A DNA stretch of 41,825 nt from an uncultured Collinsella sp. Its GTDB lineage: Bacteria > Actinomycetota > Coriobacteriia > Coriobacteriales > Coriobacteriaceae. The first letter of the stretch is position 1, and every line of letters begins with the position of its first letter. Location: assembly GCA_900545615.1 (NCBI GenBank), contig UQZM01000013.1:1-41825 (forward strand), given 5' to 3'. The notes below the pieces were generated by a model. It did no database searches and had not been told where the DNA came from. It saw only the letters and a program-made list of their open reading frames with translations. Shown piece by piece: positions 23,145 to 30,131 of this stretch. Position numbers and translations under genes: made by a program.

Positions 23145-23172
23145 GTGCGCCCGGTTCCCTTGCCGGGCGCAC
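23145..23172 (+). promoter_or_regulatory. Intercistronic hairpin between transporter and esterase genes
   Basis: A perfect 10-bp GC-rich stem GTGCGCCCGG/CCGGGCGCAC (loop TTCCCTTG) without a T run. It lies 16 nt after the ATPase stop and may separate transporter and enzyme expression levels. Confidence 0.55.
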
Positions 23173-23208
23173 CTCCGTTGCGATTTCGAAAGGTTGGGTT
23201 CACGAGCC

Positions 23209-24186
23209 ATGCCAAGTGCTCAGGAGCTACAACATCAATTTGGTGAATATCGAGGCGCCATGCCCCGTCCATCAGATTTCGATCTCTTTTGGAAGAATCG
23301 CATGGCCGAGGCCGACGCCGTCGGGCTTGACTATGCGATCGAGGCGGCATCGGTCGCCGATGCCGCGACCTGCCAGCTTTTCGACCTCTGGTATACCGGC
23401 ATGTGTGGCGCTCGCCTTCATGCCAAGTACCTTAAACCCGTCTCGGACGAGCCCGTGCCATTGGTACTTCAGTTCCATGGGTATCCGGGTGCAAGCCGCA
23501 GCTGGTTTGAGCAGGCGTCGTTTGCGGGCATGGGCATGGCACTCATCGCCCTCGACTGCCCCGGCCAAGGAGGTCCCTCCGAGGATATTGGTGGATTTGA
23601 AGGCACGACGGTTGCTGGGCATATCGTCGCCGGTATCGACGGCGACCCGGCCAACCTCTACTATGTCCGCTTGCACCAAGATATTCGCATCCTGTGCCGC
23701 ATCGTTCGCGAGCTCGTGGGCATCGATCTTTCCCGCGTATTTGTGAACGGCGCGTCGCAGGGCGGCGGTCTGGGCATTGCTACCTGTGCGCTTAACAGCG
23801 AGCTTATCAATCGCGCCGCCATCCTCTATCCCTTCCTGTCAGATTTCCGCCTGGTCTGGGATTTGGATGCCGACGACATTGCCTACGAGGGCCTGCGCTA
23901 TTGGTCTCGCTGGTTTGACGAGGACTCGACTCGTATTGACGAAGCCTATGCCAAGCTGGCGTACTTCGATTCCAAGAACTTTGCCCCTATGGTCAAATGC
24001 CCCGTGCTGTTTGGCACCGGCACAGCCGATATCGTCTGTCCGCCAGCGACGCAGTTTGCGGTCTATAACAACCTGACCTGCGAAAAGCGTCATGAGTTCT
24101 TTGAAGGCTTTGGCCACGAGGAGATTCAGGATTTTGACGATCTGATCATTCCGTTTTTCTGCAAGGGAGGGGAGGCTCATGTCTAA
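23209..24186 (+). CDS. CE7/AXE1-type acetyl esterase, probable sialate O-acetylesterase
   Basis: Predicted cytosolic alpha/beta-hydrolase of the acetyl xylan esterase/cephalosporin C deacetylase family, 325 residues, no signal peptide. The catalytic triad is visible: S183 in GASQGG, D274 in GTADIVCPP and H303 in GFGHE. The oxyanion-side motif HGYPG (90-94) and DCPGQGGP (116-123) also fit. In this operon the likely job is removal of O-acetyl groups from imported sialic acid, as CE7-type enzymes occur in the pneumococcal nan region; direct evidence of substrate is lacking. ATG 23209 follows AAGGTTGGG with a spacing of about 10; TTG 23194 is an alternative. The end overlaps the next gene by 8 nt. 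Confidence 0.82.
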   Translation: MPSAQELQHQFGEYRGAMPRPSDFDLFWKNRMAEADAVGLDYAIEAASVADAATCQLFDLWYTGMCGARLHAKYLKPVSDEPVPLVLQFHGYPGASRSWFEQASFAGMGMALIALDCPGQGGPSEDIGGFEGTTVAGHIVAGIDGDPANLYYVRLHQDIRILCRIVRELVGIDLSRVFVNGASQGGGLGIATCALNSELINRAAILYPFLSDFRLVWDLDADDIAYEGLRYWSRWFDEDSTRIDEAYAKLAYFDSKNFAPMVKCPVLFGTGTADIVCPPATQFAVYNNLTCEKRHEFFEGFGHEEIQDFDDLIIPFFCKGGEAHV

Positions 24187-25030
24187 GTGCGAGAGCAATG
24201 TTGACGAGCTGATTGTCCCCGGACTCGTGGGAATTCCTGGAACGGTTTCGTCAAGGCTCGCAGAATATCGGGACTGGCGCGGTGATGTCCAAGCAGATGT
24301 TTCTGATTTAGAGACATGCGCTTCGAATCTTGAGATTCAAGGCCTGGCCATAACGGCGATTGACTTTGTTAACCCCTGCGCCCGTTACTCGGAGGTCTCC
24401 TTTGAGCTCGGTGACGATGCGATTCACGCTCGTTTGATCGAGCCTGTCGGTCGTGCCCGAGTATCTGAGCGCGTGCCGCTGTGCCTGATGTTCCACGACA
24501 TCGATCGGCCTGTGCGCGGCTGGCATCACATGACGAGATTTGCCGCCATGGGGTATGCCGTCCTCGCGCTGGATGACGATGTTGCTGGTGCGGACGACCT
24601 GCGGCGGGGGATTTCTTCGCCCGCTTTTGTCGAGCGCGTCCGTTGGGGTTGCGCGCTGGCGAAGGTGGTGCGCAATCTTGATGGCATGGACCCCGACCGC
24701 ATCTTTGCATGGGGCGAGGGCCTTGGCGGCGGAGTCGCGCTGGCGGTTTCTGCTCTGGACGAGCGGGGCCTCGCCTGCACGGCGGTTGCCAATCCGCTTC
24801 CTGGCGGTCTCGAGGCGCTGTCGTCTCGGGTGCGCGGATCGGTGCTCATGGGCACATCGCTTATGGATACCGTGAGCGATCCCAAGGATCAGTTTGCCGT
24901 ATTCAACGGTCTTGAGTGTGACCGGAGGCATATCATCTATGCAAAATACGCTCACGAGCGCATCAATGCGTTCGAAAACGAAGTCGTCGACTTTTTTAAC
25001 CAAACGTTTTACTCGTGTTCTTTGGCCTAG
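24179..25030 (+). CDS. Esterase-fold protein lacking the nucleophile (AXE1 paralogue)
   Basis: A 283-residue alpha/beta-hydrolase-like protein that aligns with the C-terminal half and core of the preceding esterase. Matching stretches are FAWGEGLGGG against FVNGASQGGG, MGTSLMDTVSDPKDQFAVFNGL against GTGTADIVCPPATQFAVYNNL, and YAHERI against FGHEEI. The triad Asp (D230) and His (H259) are kept, but the nucleophilic serine is G181. It also lacks the HGYPG motif (FHDIDRP instead). It should not be an ordinary serine esterase; it may bind a ligand, pair with its neighbour, or be decaying, although the frame is intact. It overlaps the active esterase by ATGTCTAA. Function unknown. Confidence 0.75.
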   Translation: MSKCESNVDELIVPGLVGIPGTVSSRLAEYRDWRGDVQADVSDLETCASNLEIQGLAITAIDFVNPCARYSEVSFELGDDAIHARLIEPVGRARVSERVPLCLMFHDIDRPVRGWHHMTRFAAMGYAVLALDDDVAGADDLRRGISSPAFVERVRWGCALAKVVRNLDGMDPDRIFAWGEGLGGGVALAVSALDERGLACTAVANPLPGGLEALSSRVRGSVLMGTSLMDTVSDPKDQFAVFNGLECDRRHIIYAKYAHERINAFENEVVDFFNQTFYSCSLA

Positions 25031-25098
25031 ACGGCCTGGACACTGCCAACAAGAGTGGGTGGCATAGGGCTGCCCGCCAGACAACTAAGGAGATTCTT

Positions 25099-26019
25099 GT
25101 GGCAACTCAGAAATTCACCGGCGTTATCCCTCCCGTCGTTGTTCCCGATACCGAAGATCACCAGCTCGACGTTGCCTCCTTTGAGCGCAGCATCAACCGC
25201 ATGATCGATGCCGGCGTCGATGGCCTGTTCTTCTTGGGATCCTCGGGCGAGGTCGTCTTCTCCACCGACGAGCGTCGCCGTCAGATCATCGCCGAGGCCG
25301 TTCGTATCGTCGACCACCGCGTTCCCGTTCTGGTCGGCATCATCGACACCGAGACCGAGCGCATGATTGAGCACGGCAAGGTCGCCCAGGAGCTGGGCGC
25401 CGATGCCCTCGTCGCCACCTGCCCGTTCTATGCCCTGCAGGGTATGACCGAGGTCGAGGAGCACTTCCGCATCCTGCACGAGGAGCTCGACCTGCCCATC
25501 TTTGCCTATGACATTCCCGTTTGCGTTCACACCAAGCTCCCCTGGAAGCTCCTTGCCAAGCTCGGCGCCGAGGGCGTCCTGGCCGGCGTCAAGGATTCCT
25601 CGGGTGATGACATCTCGTTCCGCTACCTCGTTCAGGAGAACGAGAAGAACGGCCATCCGATGAGCATCCTCACCGGTCACGAGGTTGTTGTCGACGGCGC
25701 CTATCTCGGCGGCGCTGACGGTTCCGTCCCGGGTCTCGCCAACGTTGAGCCCGAGGGCTACGTGCGTCAGTGGAAGGCCGCTCAGGCTGGTGACTGGGCT
25801 ACCGTCAAGGCCGAGCAGGATCGTCTCAATGAGATCTCCCACATCTGGGATGTCACCTCGGGCGTCCAGGGCTATGCCGGTGGCGTCGGCGCCTTCAAGA
25901 CCGCTATGAACCTCATGGGCATCTTCGACAGCCCGACCATGCCGCGCCCGGTGAAGGCCATGACCGGCGAGAATGTCGAGGCGATTAGGAAGGTCCTCCA
26001 GGACAACGGTCTCCTGTAA
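25099..26019 (+). CDS. nanA: N-acetylneuraminate lyase (DHDPS/NAL family)
   Basis: Predicted class I aldolase cleaving N-acetylneuraminate to pyruvate and N-acetylmannosamine. The 306-residue TIM-barrel protein has GSSGE (47-51), Y137 in AYDIP and the Schiff-base lysine K165 in GVKDSSGD, positions that coincide with Y137 and K165 of E. coli NanA. The arginine that binds the dicarboxylate in dihydrodipicolinate synthase (YNVPSR) is absent (YDIPVC), and HTKL resembles the lyase motif, so a DapA role is unlikely. Other 2-keto acid aldolases of the family cannot be excluded, but neighbouring ROK kinase and NanE genes make sialic acid by far the best fit. GTG 25099 follows AAGGAGA (25087-25093). 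Confidence 0.85.
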   Translation: MATQKFTGVIPPVVVPDTEDHQLDVASFERSINRMIDAGVDGLFFLGSSGEVVFSTDERRRQIIAEAVRIVDHRVPVLVGIIDTETERMIEHGKVAQELGADALVATCPFYALQGMTEVEEHFRILHEELDLPIFAYDIPVCVHTKLPWKLLAKLGAEGVLAGVKDSSGDDISFRYLVQENEKNGHPMSILTGHEVVVDGAYLGGADGSVPGLANVEPEGYVRQWKAAQAGDWATVKAEQDRLNEISHIWDVTSGVQGYAGGVGAFKTAMNLMGIFDSPTMPRPVKAMTGENVEAIRKVLQDNGLL

Positions 26020-26033
26020 AGCTTCCCCGGGCA

Positions 26034-26107
26034 CCCGATCTTGGGGCTCAAGCGGTCGAGCGTGACCCATTAGGTCAACGCCCGACCGCTTTCACCCCAA
26101 CCTCGGG
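26034..26107 (+). repeat. Large nested foldback between nanA and the ROK kinase gene
   Basis: Nested complementary blocks pair from outside in: CCCGA/TCGGG (26034-26038, 26103-26107), TTGGGG/CCCCAA (26041-26046, 26095-26100), AAGCGGTCG/CGACCGCTT (26050-26058, 26083-26091), GCGT/ACGC and GACC/GGTC around loop CATTA. It may act as a terminator or attenuator, or be a copy of an interspersed palindromic element. Confidence 0.65.
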
Positions 26108-26131
26108 CACTCGGGAAACCTTTACCAAGCT

Positions 26132-26157
26132 GCGGCGATAACGCCGCCTTCATTTCC
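26132..26157 (+). terminator. Second hairpin before the ROK kinase gene
   Basis: GCGGCG/CGCCGC (26132-26137, 26142-26147; loop ATAA) is followed by CTTCATTTCC, a weakly T-rich tail. It may reduce read-through into the ROK kinase gene. Confidence 0.45.
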
Positions 26158-26189
26158 TGTAGTTGTTTATATCTCCTAAGGAGAGCGAC

Positions 26190-27155
26190 ATGGAGAACAA
26201 GTACGTTTGCTCCGTCGATATCGGCGGCACCAAGATTGCGACTGCCATTATGGAGTATCCGGCTGATGGCGGCGTGCCCCATCCGGTCTTTGAAGCCGAG
26301 GTTCCCACCGAGGCCCAAGAAGGCGGCGAGGCAGTTTTCCAGCGCATCGAGGCGTCCATCAAGGCTGCTCTCGAGGCGAACCCCGATGTCGAGGTCCTCG
26401 GTATCGGTATTGGCGCCGCCGGTGTCGTCGACCCCAAGACGGGCGCCATCGCCTACGCCAACGAGATCATGCCCGGCTGGTCTGGCGTTCAGTTGGGGCC
26501 GCGTCTGCGCGAGGACCTTGGTCTTCCCGTTGCCGTGGTGGGCGACGTGCAGGCTCATGCTCTGGGCGAGGCCCACTGGGGCGTCGGCAAGGGCAAGTTC
26601 TCCGTCTTGTGTCTGGGCATCGGTACGGGCATCGGCGGCGCATATGTCGAGAACGGCCGCGTGATGCAGGGCTTCCACGGTGCTGCCGGTCATATGGGCC
26701 ACATCGAGTGCTCGGCTGCCGCCGGCATTCCCTGCGCCTGCGGGCGTTCTGGCCATCTTGAGTCTGTTGCTTCGGGCACTTCCATTGGTCGCATGTACGA
26801 CGAGCGCTTTGGCCGCGTCGACCCCAGCCGTCCTTCGGTCGGTCGCGATGTAAACGACCTGTGCCGCGCGGGCGACGCAAAGGCGACTGAGGTCATCCAT
26901 GACGCCGGCTTTGCGCTGGGTGCCAGCTTGGGCTCGCTCGCTAACATCCTGGACCCTGAGGTCATCGTGCTTTCGGGTGGCGTGATTCACCAAGGTCCCG
27001 ATTGGCGTTCACAGACGTGGAAGGATTCGGTACACGAGGGCTATGCCAGCCAGGCGCTCGATCCGCTTCAGGACACGCCGATCCTCATCGGTTCTCTTGA
27101 GGGCGATGCTCCGCTCATCGGTGCCGCCGAACACCTTCTTGCGTCGTTGAAATAA
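26190..27155 (+). CDS. nanK: ROK-family kinase, probable N-acetylmannosamine kinase
   Basis: Predicted ATP-dependent sugar kinase that phosphorylates ManNAc to ManNAc-6-P. The 321-residue protein has the N-terminal phosphate motif DIGGTK (10-15), catalytic D119 in GDVQA, GIGTGIGGAYVENG (143-156) and the ROK zinc region. The latter runs GHMGHIE then CACGRSGHLES: H171, C182 and C184 are kept, while the last ligand is H189 rather than the usual cysteine. No DNA-binding domain is present, so it is an enzyme and not a ROK repressor. ATG 26190 follows AAGGAGAG (26178-26185). A glucokinase or other N-acyl-hexosamine kinase is possible by sequence alone; context favours NanK. Confidence 0.82.
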   Translation: MENKYVCSVDIGGTKIATAIMEYPADGGVPHPVFEAEVPTEAQEGGEAVFQRIEASIKAALEANPDVEVLGIGIGAAGVVDPKTGAIAYANEIMPGWSGVQLGPRLREDLGLPVAVVGDVQAHALGEAHWGVGKGKFSVLCLGIGTGIGGAYVENGRVMQGFHGAAGHMGHIECSAAAGIPCACGRSGHLESVASGTSIGRMYDERFGRVDPSRPSVGRDVNDLCRAGDAKATEVIHDAGFALGASLGSLANILDPEVIVLSGGVIHQGPDWRSQTWKDSVHEGYASQALDPLQDTPILIGSLEGDAPLIGAAEHLLASLK

Positions 27156-27172
27156 ACATAGCTACCAAGTGC

Positions 27173-27277
27173 GCCTTCTGAGGTGCCGCAGATTGACGTG
27201 AAAGAGGAGCGAAGCGTACTTCGGTACGCGAGCGACGGTTTGAACGTCAAGGTGCGGTGTCTCAGAAGGCTGTTTTT
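27173..27277 (+). repeat. 98-nt foldback with UUCG apex between nanK and nanE
   Basis: The outer stem of 10 perfect pairs (27173-27182 with 27261-27270) continues as 8 pairs with three G-U (27183-27190 with 27253-27260), a purine mismatch, 7 perfect pairs (27193-27199 with 27244-27250), an asymmetric internal loop, and an apex GCGTAC-TTCG-GTACGC (27214-27229), a very stable cUUCGg tetraloop. TGTTTTT follows (27271-27277), so it should act as an intrinsic terminator, probably partial, on the plus strand. Confidence 0.75.
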
Positions 27278-27296
27278 GAGAAAGGTTGAGTCGAAC

Positions 27297-27983
27297 ATGA
27301 CCGTTGATCCTTTGATCCAGTCCCTGAAGGGCAAGCTCGTCGTGAGCGTTCAGGCGTATATGGGCGAGCCGCTTCGTACGCCCGAGACCATGGCTCAAAT
27401 GTCTCGTGCTTGCGAGCTCGGCGGCGCCGCCGCCATTCGCTGCCAGGGCCTTGCCGACATTGCCGCCATTAAGGGTCGCTGTGAGGTCCCCGTTATCGGC
27501 CTGTGGAAGGATGGGCACGAGGGCGTTTACATCACGCCGACGCTGCGTCACGCTCGCGCCTGCGTTGCTGCGGGTGCCGATATCGTGGCGATCGACGCCA
27601 CCGATCGTCCGCGTCCCGACGGCAAGTCGGTCGAGGATACCTTCCGCCCGCTGCACGAGGAGGGTGTGCTCCTGATGGCGGATTGTGCCACCATCGAGGA
27701 CATTCGCCGTGCGGTTGATATGGGCTTCGACCTTGTATCTACCACGCTTTCTCACGGTGTCGCTGCCATCGACTGCACCATGGCCGATGGCCCCGATCTG
27801 CCGCTCCTGCGTCAGGCGACCGAGGAATTCCCCGGTCTTCCCATCATCTGCGAGGGCCGCGTGCACACGCCCGAGGAGGCTCGCGCCGCGATCGATGCTG
27901 GCGCCTGGGCCGTTGTCGTCGGCACCGCCATCACGCACCCCACGAGTATTACAAGTTGGTTCAAGGCTGCGCTTGAGGCGTAA
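27297..27983 (+). CDS. nanE: N-acetylmannosamine-6-phosphate 2-epimerase
   Basis: Predicted cytosolic epimerase converting ManNAc-6-P to GlcNAc-6-P. The 228-residue TIM-barrel protein shows NanE signatures: VSVQAYMGEPLRTPE (16-30), AAAIRCQG (44-51), PVIGLWK with K71 in the catalytic position, DIVAIDATDRPRPDG and the C-terminal ICEGRVHTPEEA and VVVGTAITHP phosphate-binding loops. ATG 27297 is chosen by homology; the ribosome site (AAAGG, 27281-27285) is weak and distant, while upstream in-frame codons lie in the foldback. It is the last gene of the nan module; nagA and nagB are not adjacent. Its expression depends on read-through of the upstream hairpin unless it has its own promoter, which I cannot see. 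Confidence 0.92.
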   Translation: MTVDPLIQSLKGKLVVSVQAYMGEPLRTPETMAQMSRACELGGAAAIRCQGLADIAAIKGRCEVPVIGLWKDGHEGVYITPTLRHARACVAAGADIVAIDATDRPRPDGKSVEDTFRPLHEEGVLLMADCATIEDIRRAVDMGFDLVSTTLSHGVAAIDCTMADGPDLPLLRQATEEFPGLPIICEGRVHTPEEARAAIDAGAWAVVVGTAITHPTSITSWFKAALEA

Positions 27984-28010
27984 GACAGGCCTCGTATCCG
28001 CTCGGGGCGG

Positions 28011-28016
28011 TATACT
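28011..28016 (+). promoter_or_regulatory. Possible -10 box of rapZ
   Basis: TATACT lies 66 nt before the rapZ start and upstream of the leader terminator. No good -35 box is seen. Confidence 0.35.
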
Positions 28017-28034
28017 CAATAAAGGCAATTGATC

Positions 28035-28070
28035 GCGCGGGATCCGCTGGCCGGGTCCCGCGCTTGTTTT
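28035..28070 (+). terminator. Terminator abutting the rapZ ribosome site
   Basis: An 11-bp stem with one U-G pair (28035-28045 with 28053-28063) is followed by TTGTTTT (28064-28070). The rapZ Shine-Dalgarno AGGAGG begins at the very next base. It ends nan read-through, and if rapZ starts at the -10 box at 28011 it would be a leader attenuator. Confidence 0.8.
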
Positions 28071-28081
28071 AGGAGGCGCAC

Positions 28082-29002
28082 ATGCAAAAGGGAGATGCCA
28101 TGGATGCGGCGGAGCGCTCGGAGCGCATCCCCGATATCGTCATCATCACCGGAATGTCTGGATCGGGCCGAACGCAGGCCATGCATGTGTTCGAGGACAT
28201 GGGCTACTTTTGCATCGACAACTTGCCTCCGCGTCTGATCGCCCAGCTTGCCGAACTCGTCGGCATCAATACGGGCGTGGGCAGGCATCTTGCCGTCACC
28301 TGCGACCTGCGCAGCCAGGGCTTGTTCGATGAGCTGCTCGATGCCGTTGCCGCACTCGAGGAGCGCGAGATGAGCTGTGACATCGTGTTTCTCGAGGCCT
28401 CTGACGAGGTACTGATCCGTCGTTATAGCGAAAACCGCCGCCGCCATCCCATTGCCAAGCCGGGAGAGACTACGGCCGATGCGATTCAGCGCGAGCGCCT
28501 GCAGCTGCAGGGCGTTCGCGACCGAGCCGATATGATTATCGACACGAGCCGTCTGCGCACCTCTGCGCTGCGCAACAAGCTGCGTATGGCATTTTCCGAG
28601 TTGTCCGACCAGCAGCTCATGGACGTTCACGTGTTCTCGTTTGGCTTTAAGCACGGTATGCCCGTCGAGGCGGACATTATGATCGACGTCCGCTTCCTGC
28701 CCAATCCGTTCTACGATCCCGAGATGCGCACCATGACCGGCCTCGATAAGAAAGTCTCCGACTTTGTTCTGGACCATCCCAAGACCCAGGAGTTCTGGAA
28801 GGCCTGGACGCAGCTGCTCGATACGGTCATGCCCGGCTATATCGCGGAGGGCAAGCCGCAGCTTTCTATCGCCATCGGTTGCACGGGCGGTCAACACCGC
28901 AGCGTTGCCATCGCCGAGGCCACGGCACGTTATTTGGAAGGTGCCCAATATCACGTGAGCATTTCCCACCGCGACCTGTCGCGCGCCAACACGAAAGCAT
29001 AG
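28082..29002 (+). CDS. rapZ: RNase adapter / nucleotide-binding protein RapZ
   Basis: Predicted P-loop protein of the RapZ/YvcJ family, 306 residues. In E. coli RapZ guides RNase E to the GlmZ small RNA and so adjusts amino-sugar synthesis; in Gram-positives the role is less clear. The N-terminal P-loop GMSGSGRT has Arg where the classic Walker A has Lys, as seen in other actinobacterial members; DMGYFCIDNLPP follows. The C-terminal domain has FGFKHGMP, DVRFLPNPF and GCTGGQHRSVAIAE, the family signatures. ATG 28082 has AGGAGG (28071-28076) 5 nt upstream. It is followed by whiA after 6 nt; the yvcK gene usually found between them is not present. Confidence 0.93.
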   Translation: MQKGDAMDAAERSERIPDIVIITGMSGSGRTQAMHVFEDMGYFCIDNLPPRLIAQLAELVGINTGVGRHLAVTCDLRSQGLFDELLDAVAALEEREMSCDIVFLEASDEVLIRRYSENRRRHPIAKPGETTADAIQRERLQLQGVRDRADMIIDTSRLRTSALRNKLRMAFSELSDQQLMDVHVFSFGFKHGMPVEADIMIDVRFLPNPFYDPEMRTMTGLDKKVSDFVLDHPKTQEFWKAWTQLLDTVMPGYIAEGKPQLSIAIGCTGGQHRSVAIAEATARYLEGAQYHVSISHRDLSRANTKA

Positions 29003-29008
29003 GCCTGC

Positions 29009-29938
29009 ATGTCGTTTACCGCCGAGGTGCGTGACGAGCTCGCGCGCTGCGAACCCGAATGTGAATACTGCGACTTGTCGACGCTTGCCGCCCTGACGCG
29101 TGTGAGCGGTACACTTTCGCTGGCCGGCTCCGGGCGGTATCGTTTGACGGTCGCGACCGAGACGGGCGCTGTCGCGCGCACGATGATCACACTGACGCAT
29201 CGCATCCTTAAGCTCAAAACGGAATTCACCGTTCGTAAATCGGTCTTGCATAAGGTCCGTAACTATCTCATTACCCTGCCCGATCAGCCCGACCTGGACA
29301 AGGCTCTGGTGCTGCTGGGCATTCTCGACCGCAGGGGAGGGCTCGTCGCTGGTGTTCCCCGGCACATCGTTGCCCGTCCCTGCTGCAGGCTTGCCTACAT
29401 TCGCGGCGCGCTCATCGCCGGCGGTTTCGTGGCCGATCCCCGCGGCGACTTTCATTTGGAGATCGCGGTGCAGGGCGAGCAGTATGCACGGGGCCTTTGC
29501 GATCTATTGGAGCAGATTGGGGTCCATGCGCGCGTTAACGCGCGGCGCGGGTCCTTTGCTGTCTACATTAAGAGTGCCGAGGAGATTGAGCATCTTTTAA
29601 AGCTGATTGGTGCCAAGCGCAGCGTTGCCGAGATCGAGGAGGCGCGCGCGGTCAAGTTGGTTAAGAACGATGTGAACCGTCGCGTGAATGCCGAGCTGGC
29701 CAATCAGACCAGAAGTGCGGGTGCCGCCCAGCATCAGCTTGCGTTGATCGATGAGCTCGAACAGCGAGGTTTGCGCGACACGCTTCCGGACGCCTTGGCG
29801 GTCTTTTGCGACCTGCGCGAGCGCTATCCCGATCTGTCGCTGCGCGATCTGGGCGAGATGGCCGACCCTCCCTTGTCGAAGTCGGCCCTCTACCATCGTG
29901 TTTTGAGGCTTGAAAAGCTCATTGAAGCAAACAGGTAG
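29009..29938 (+). CDS. whiA: Sporulation/cell-division regulator WhiA
   Basis: Predicted DNA-binding protein of the WhiA family, 309 residues: an N-terminal LAGLIDADG-homing-endonuclease-like domain without nuclease function and a C-terminal helix-turn-helix. Visible features are the start SFTAEVRDELAR, CCRLAYIRGALIAGGFVADP (about 127-146), KLVKNDVNRRVNAELANQTRS, and the HTH LSLRDLGEMADPPLSKSALYHRVLRLEKL near the end. WhiA controls septation in Streptomyces and affects division in Bacillus; in a non-sporing coriobacterium a division or chromosome role is likely. The start has a weak ribosome site and lies 6 nt after rapZ, so the two are coupled. gap follows after a 193-nt regulatory gap. Confidence 0.95.
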   Translation: MSFTAEVRDELARCEPECEYCDLSTLAALTRVSGTLSLAGSGRYRLTVATETGAVARTMITLTHRILKLKTEFTVRKSVLHKVRNYLITLPDQPDLDKALVLLGILDRRGGLVAGVPRHIVARPCCRLAYIRGALIAGGFVADPRGDFHLEIAVQGEQYARGLCDLLEQIGVHARVNARRGSFAVYIKSAEEIEHLLKLIGAKRSVAEIEEARAVKLVKNDVNRRVNAELANQTRSAGAAQHQLALIDELEQRGLRDTLPDALAVFCDLRERYPDLSLRDLGEMADPPLSKSALYHRVLRLEKLIEANR

Positions 29939-29983
29939 TTGAGCGAAACTGCTACTATACGGATTTAACTGCTGTTTTACTCT

Positions 29984-29997
29984 TTAAAACGTTTTAA
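29984..29997. promoter_or_regulatory. LacI-like palindrome upstream of gap
   Basis: TTAAAACGTTTTAA is a perfect 14-bp palindrome centred on CG. It resembles operators of LacI-family or CcpA-like regulators and lies 33 bp upstream of the candidate gap -35 box. A related site overlaps the nan promoter (17281-17294). Confidence 0.5.
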
Positions 29998-30029
29998 CGT
30001 AAATTTGATTTTCAATTTCGAGCATTCTC

Positions 30030-30059
30030 GTGAAATTCAAGTCAAAAAAAAGGTATATT
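30030..30059 (+). promoter_or_regulatory. Promoter of the gap-pgk-tpiA-gpmI group
   Basis: -35 GTGAAA (30030-30035) and -10 TATATT (30054-30059) are 18 nt apart, with a run of eight A in the spacer. The AATTTC/GAAATT arms around 30014-30038 give this AT-rich region additional dyad symmetry. Confidence 0.5.
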
Positions 30060-30131
30060 AGGCGAGTGGTTAGTTTGTGGGCCTCAACGGCGGGCGCTGT
30101 AGCTCGCGGGGGCCTTACGAAAGGAGACACA

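Noticed and set aside
25099..26019. Assignment of the aldolase as dihydrodipicolinate synthase (dapA)
   Set aside because: The dicarboxylate-binding arginine after YNVPS is missing, and the neighbours are sialic acid genes.
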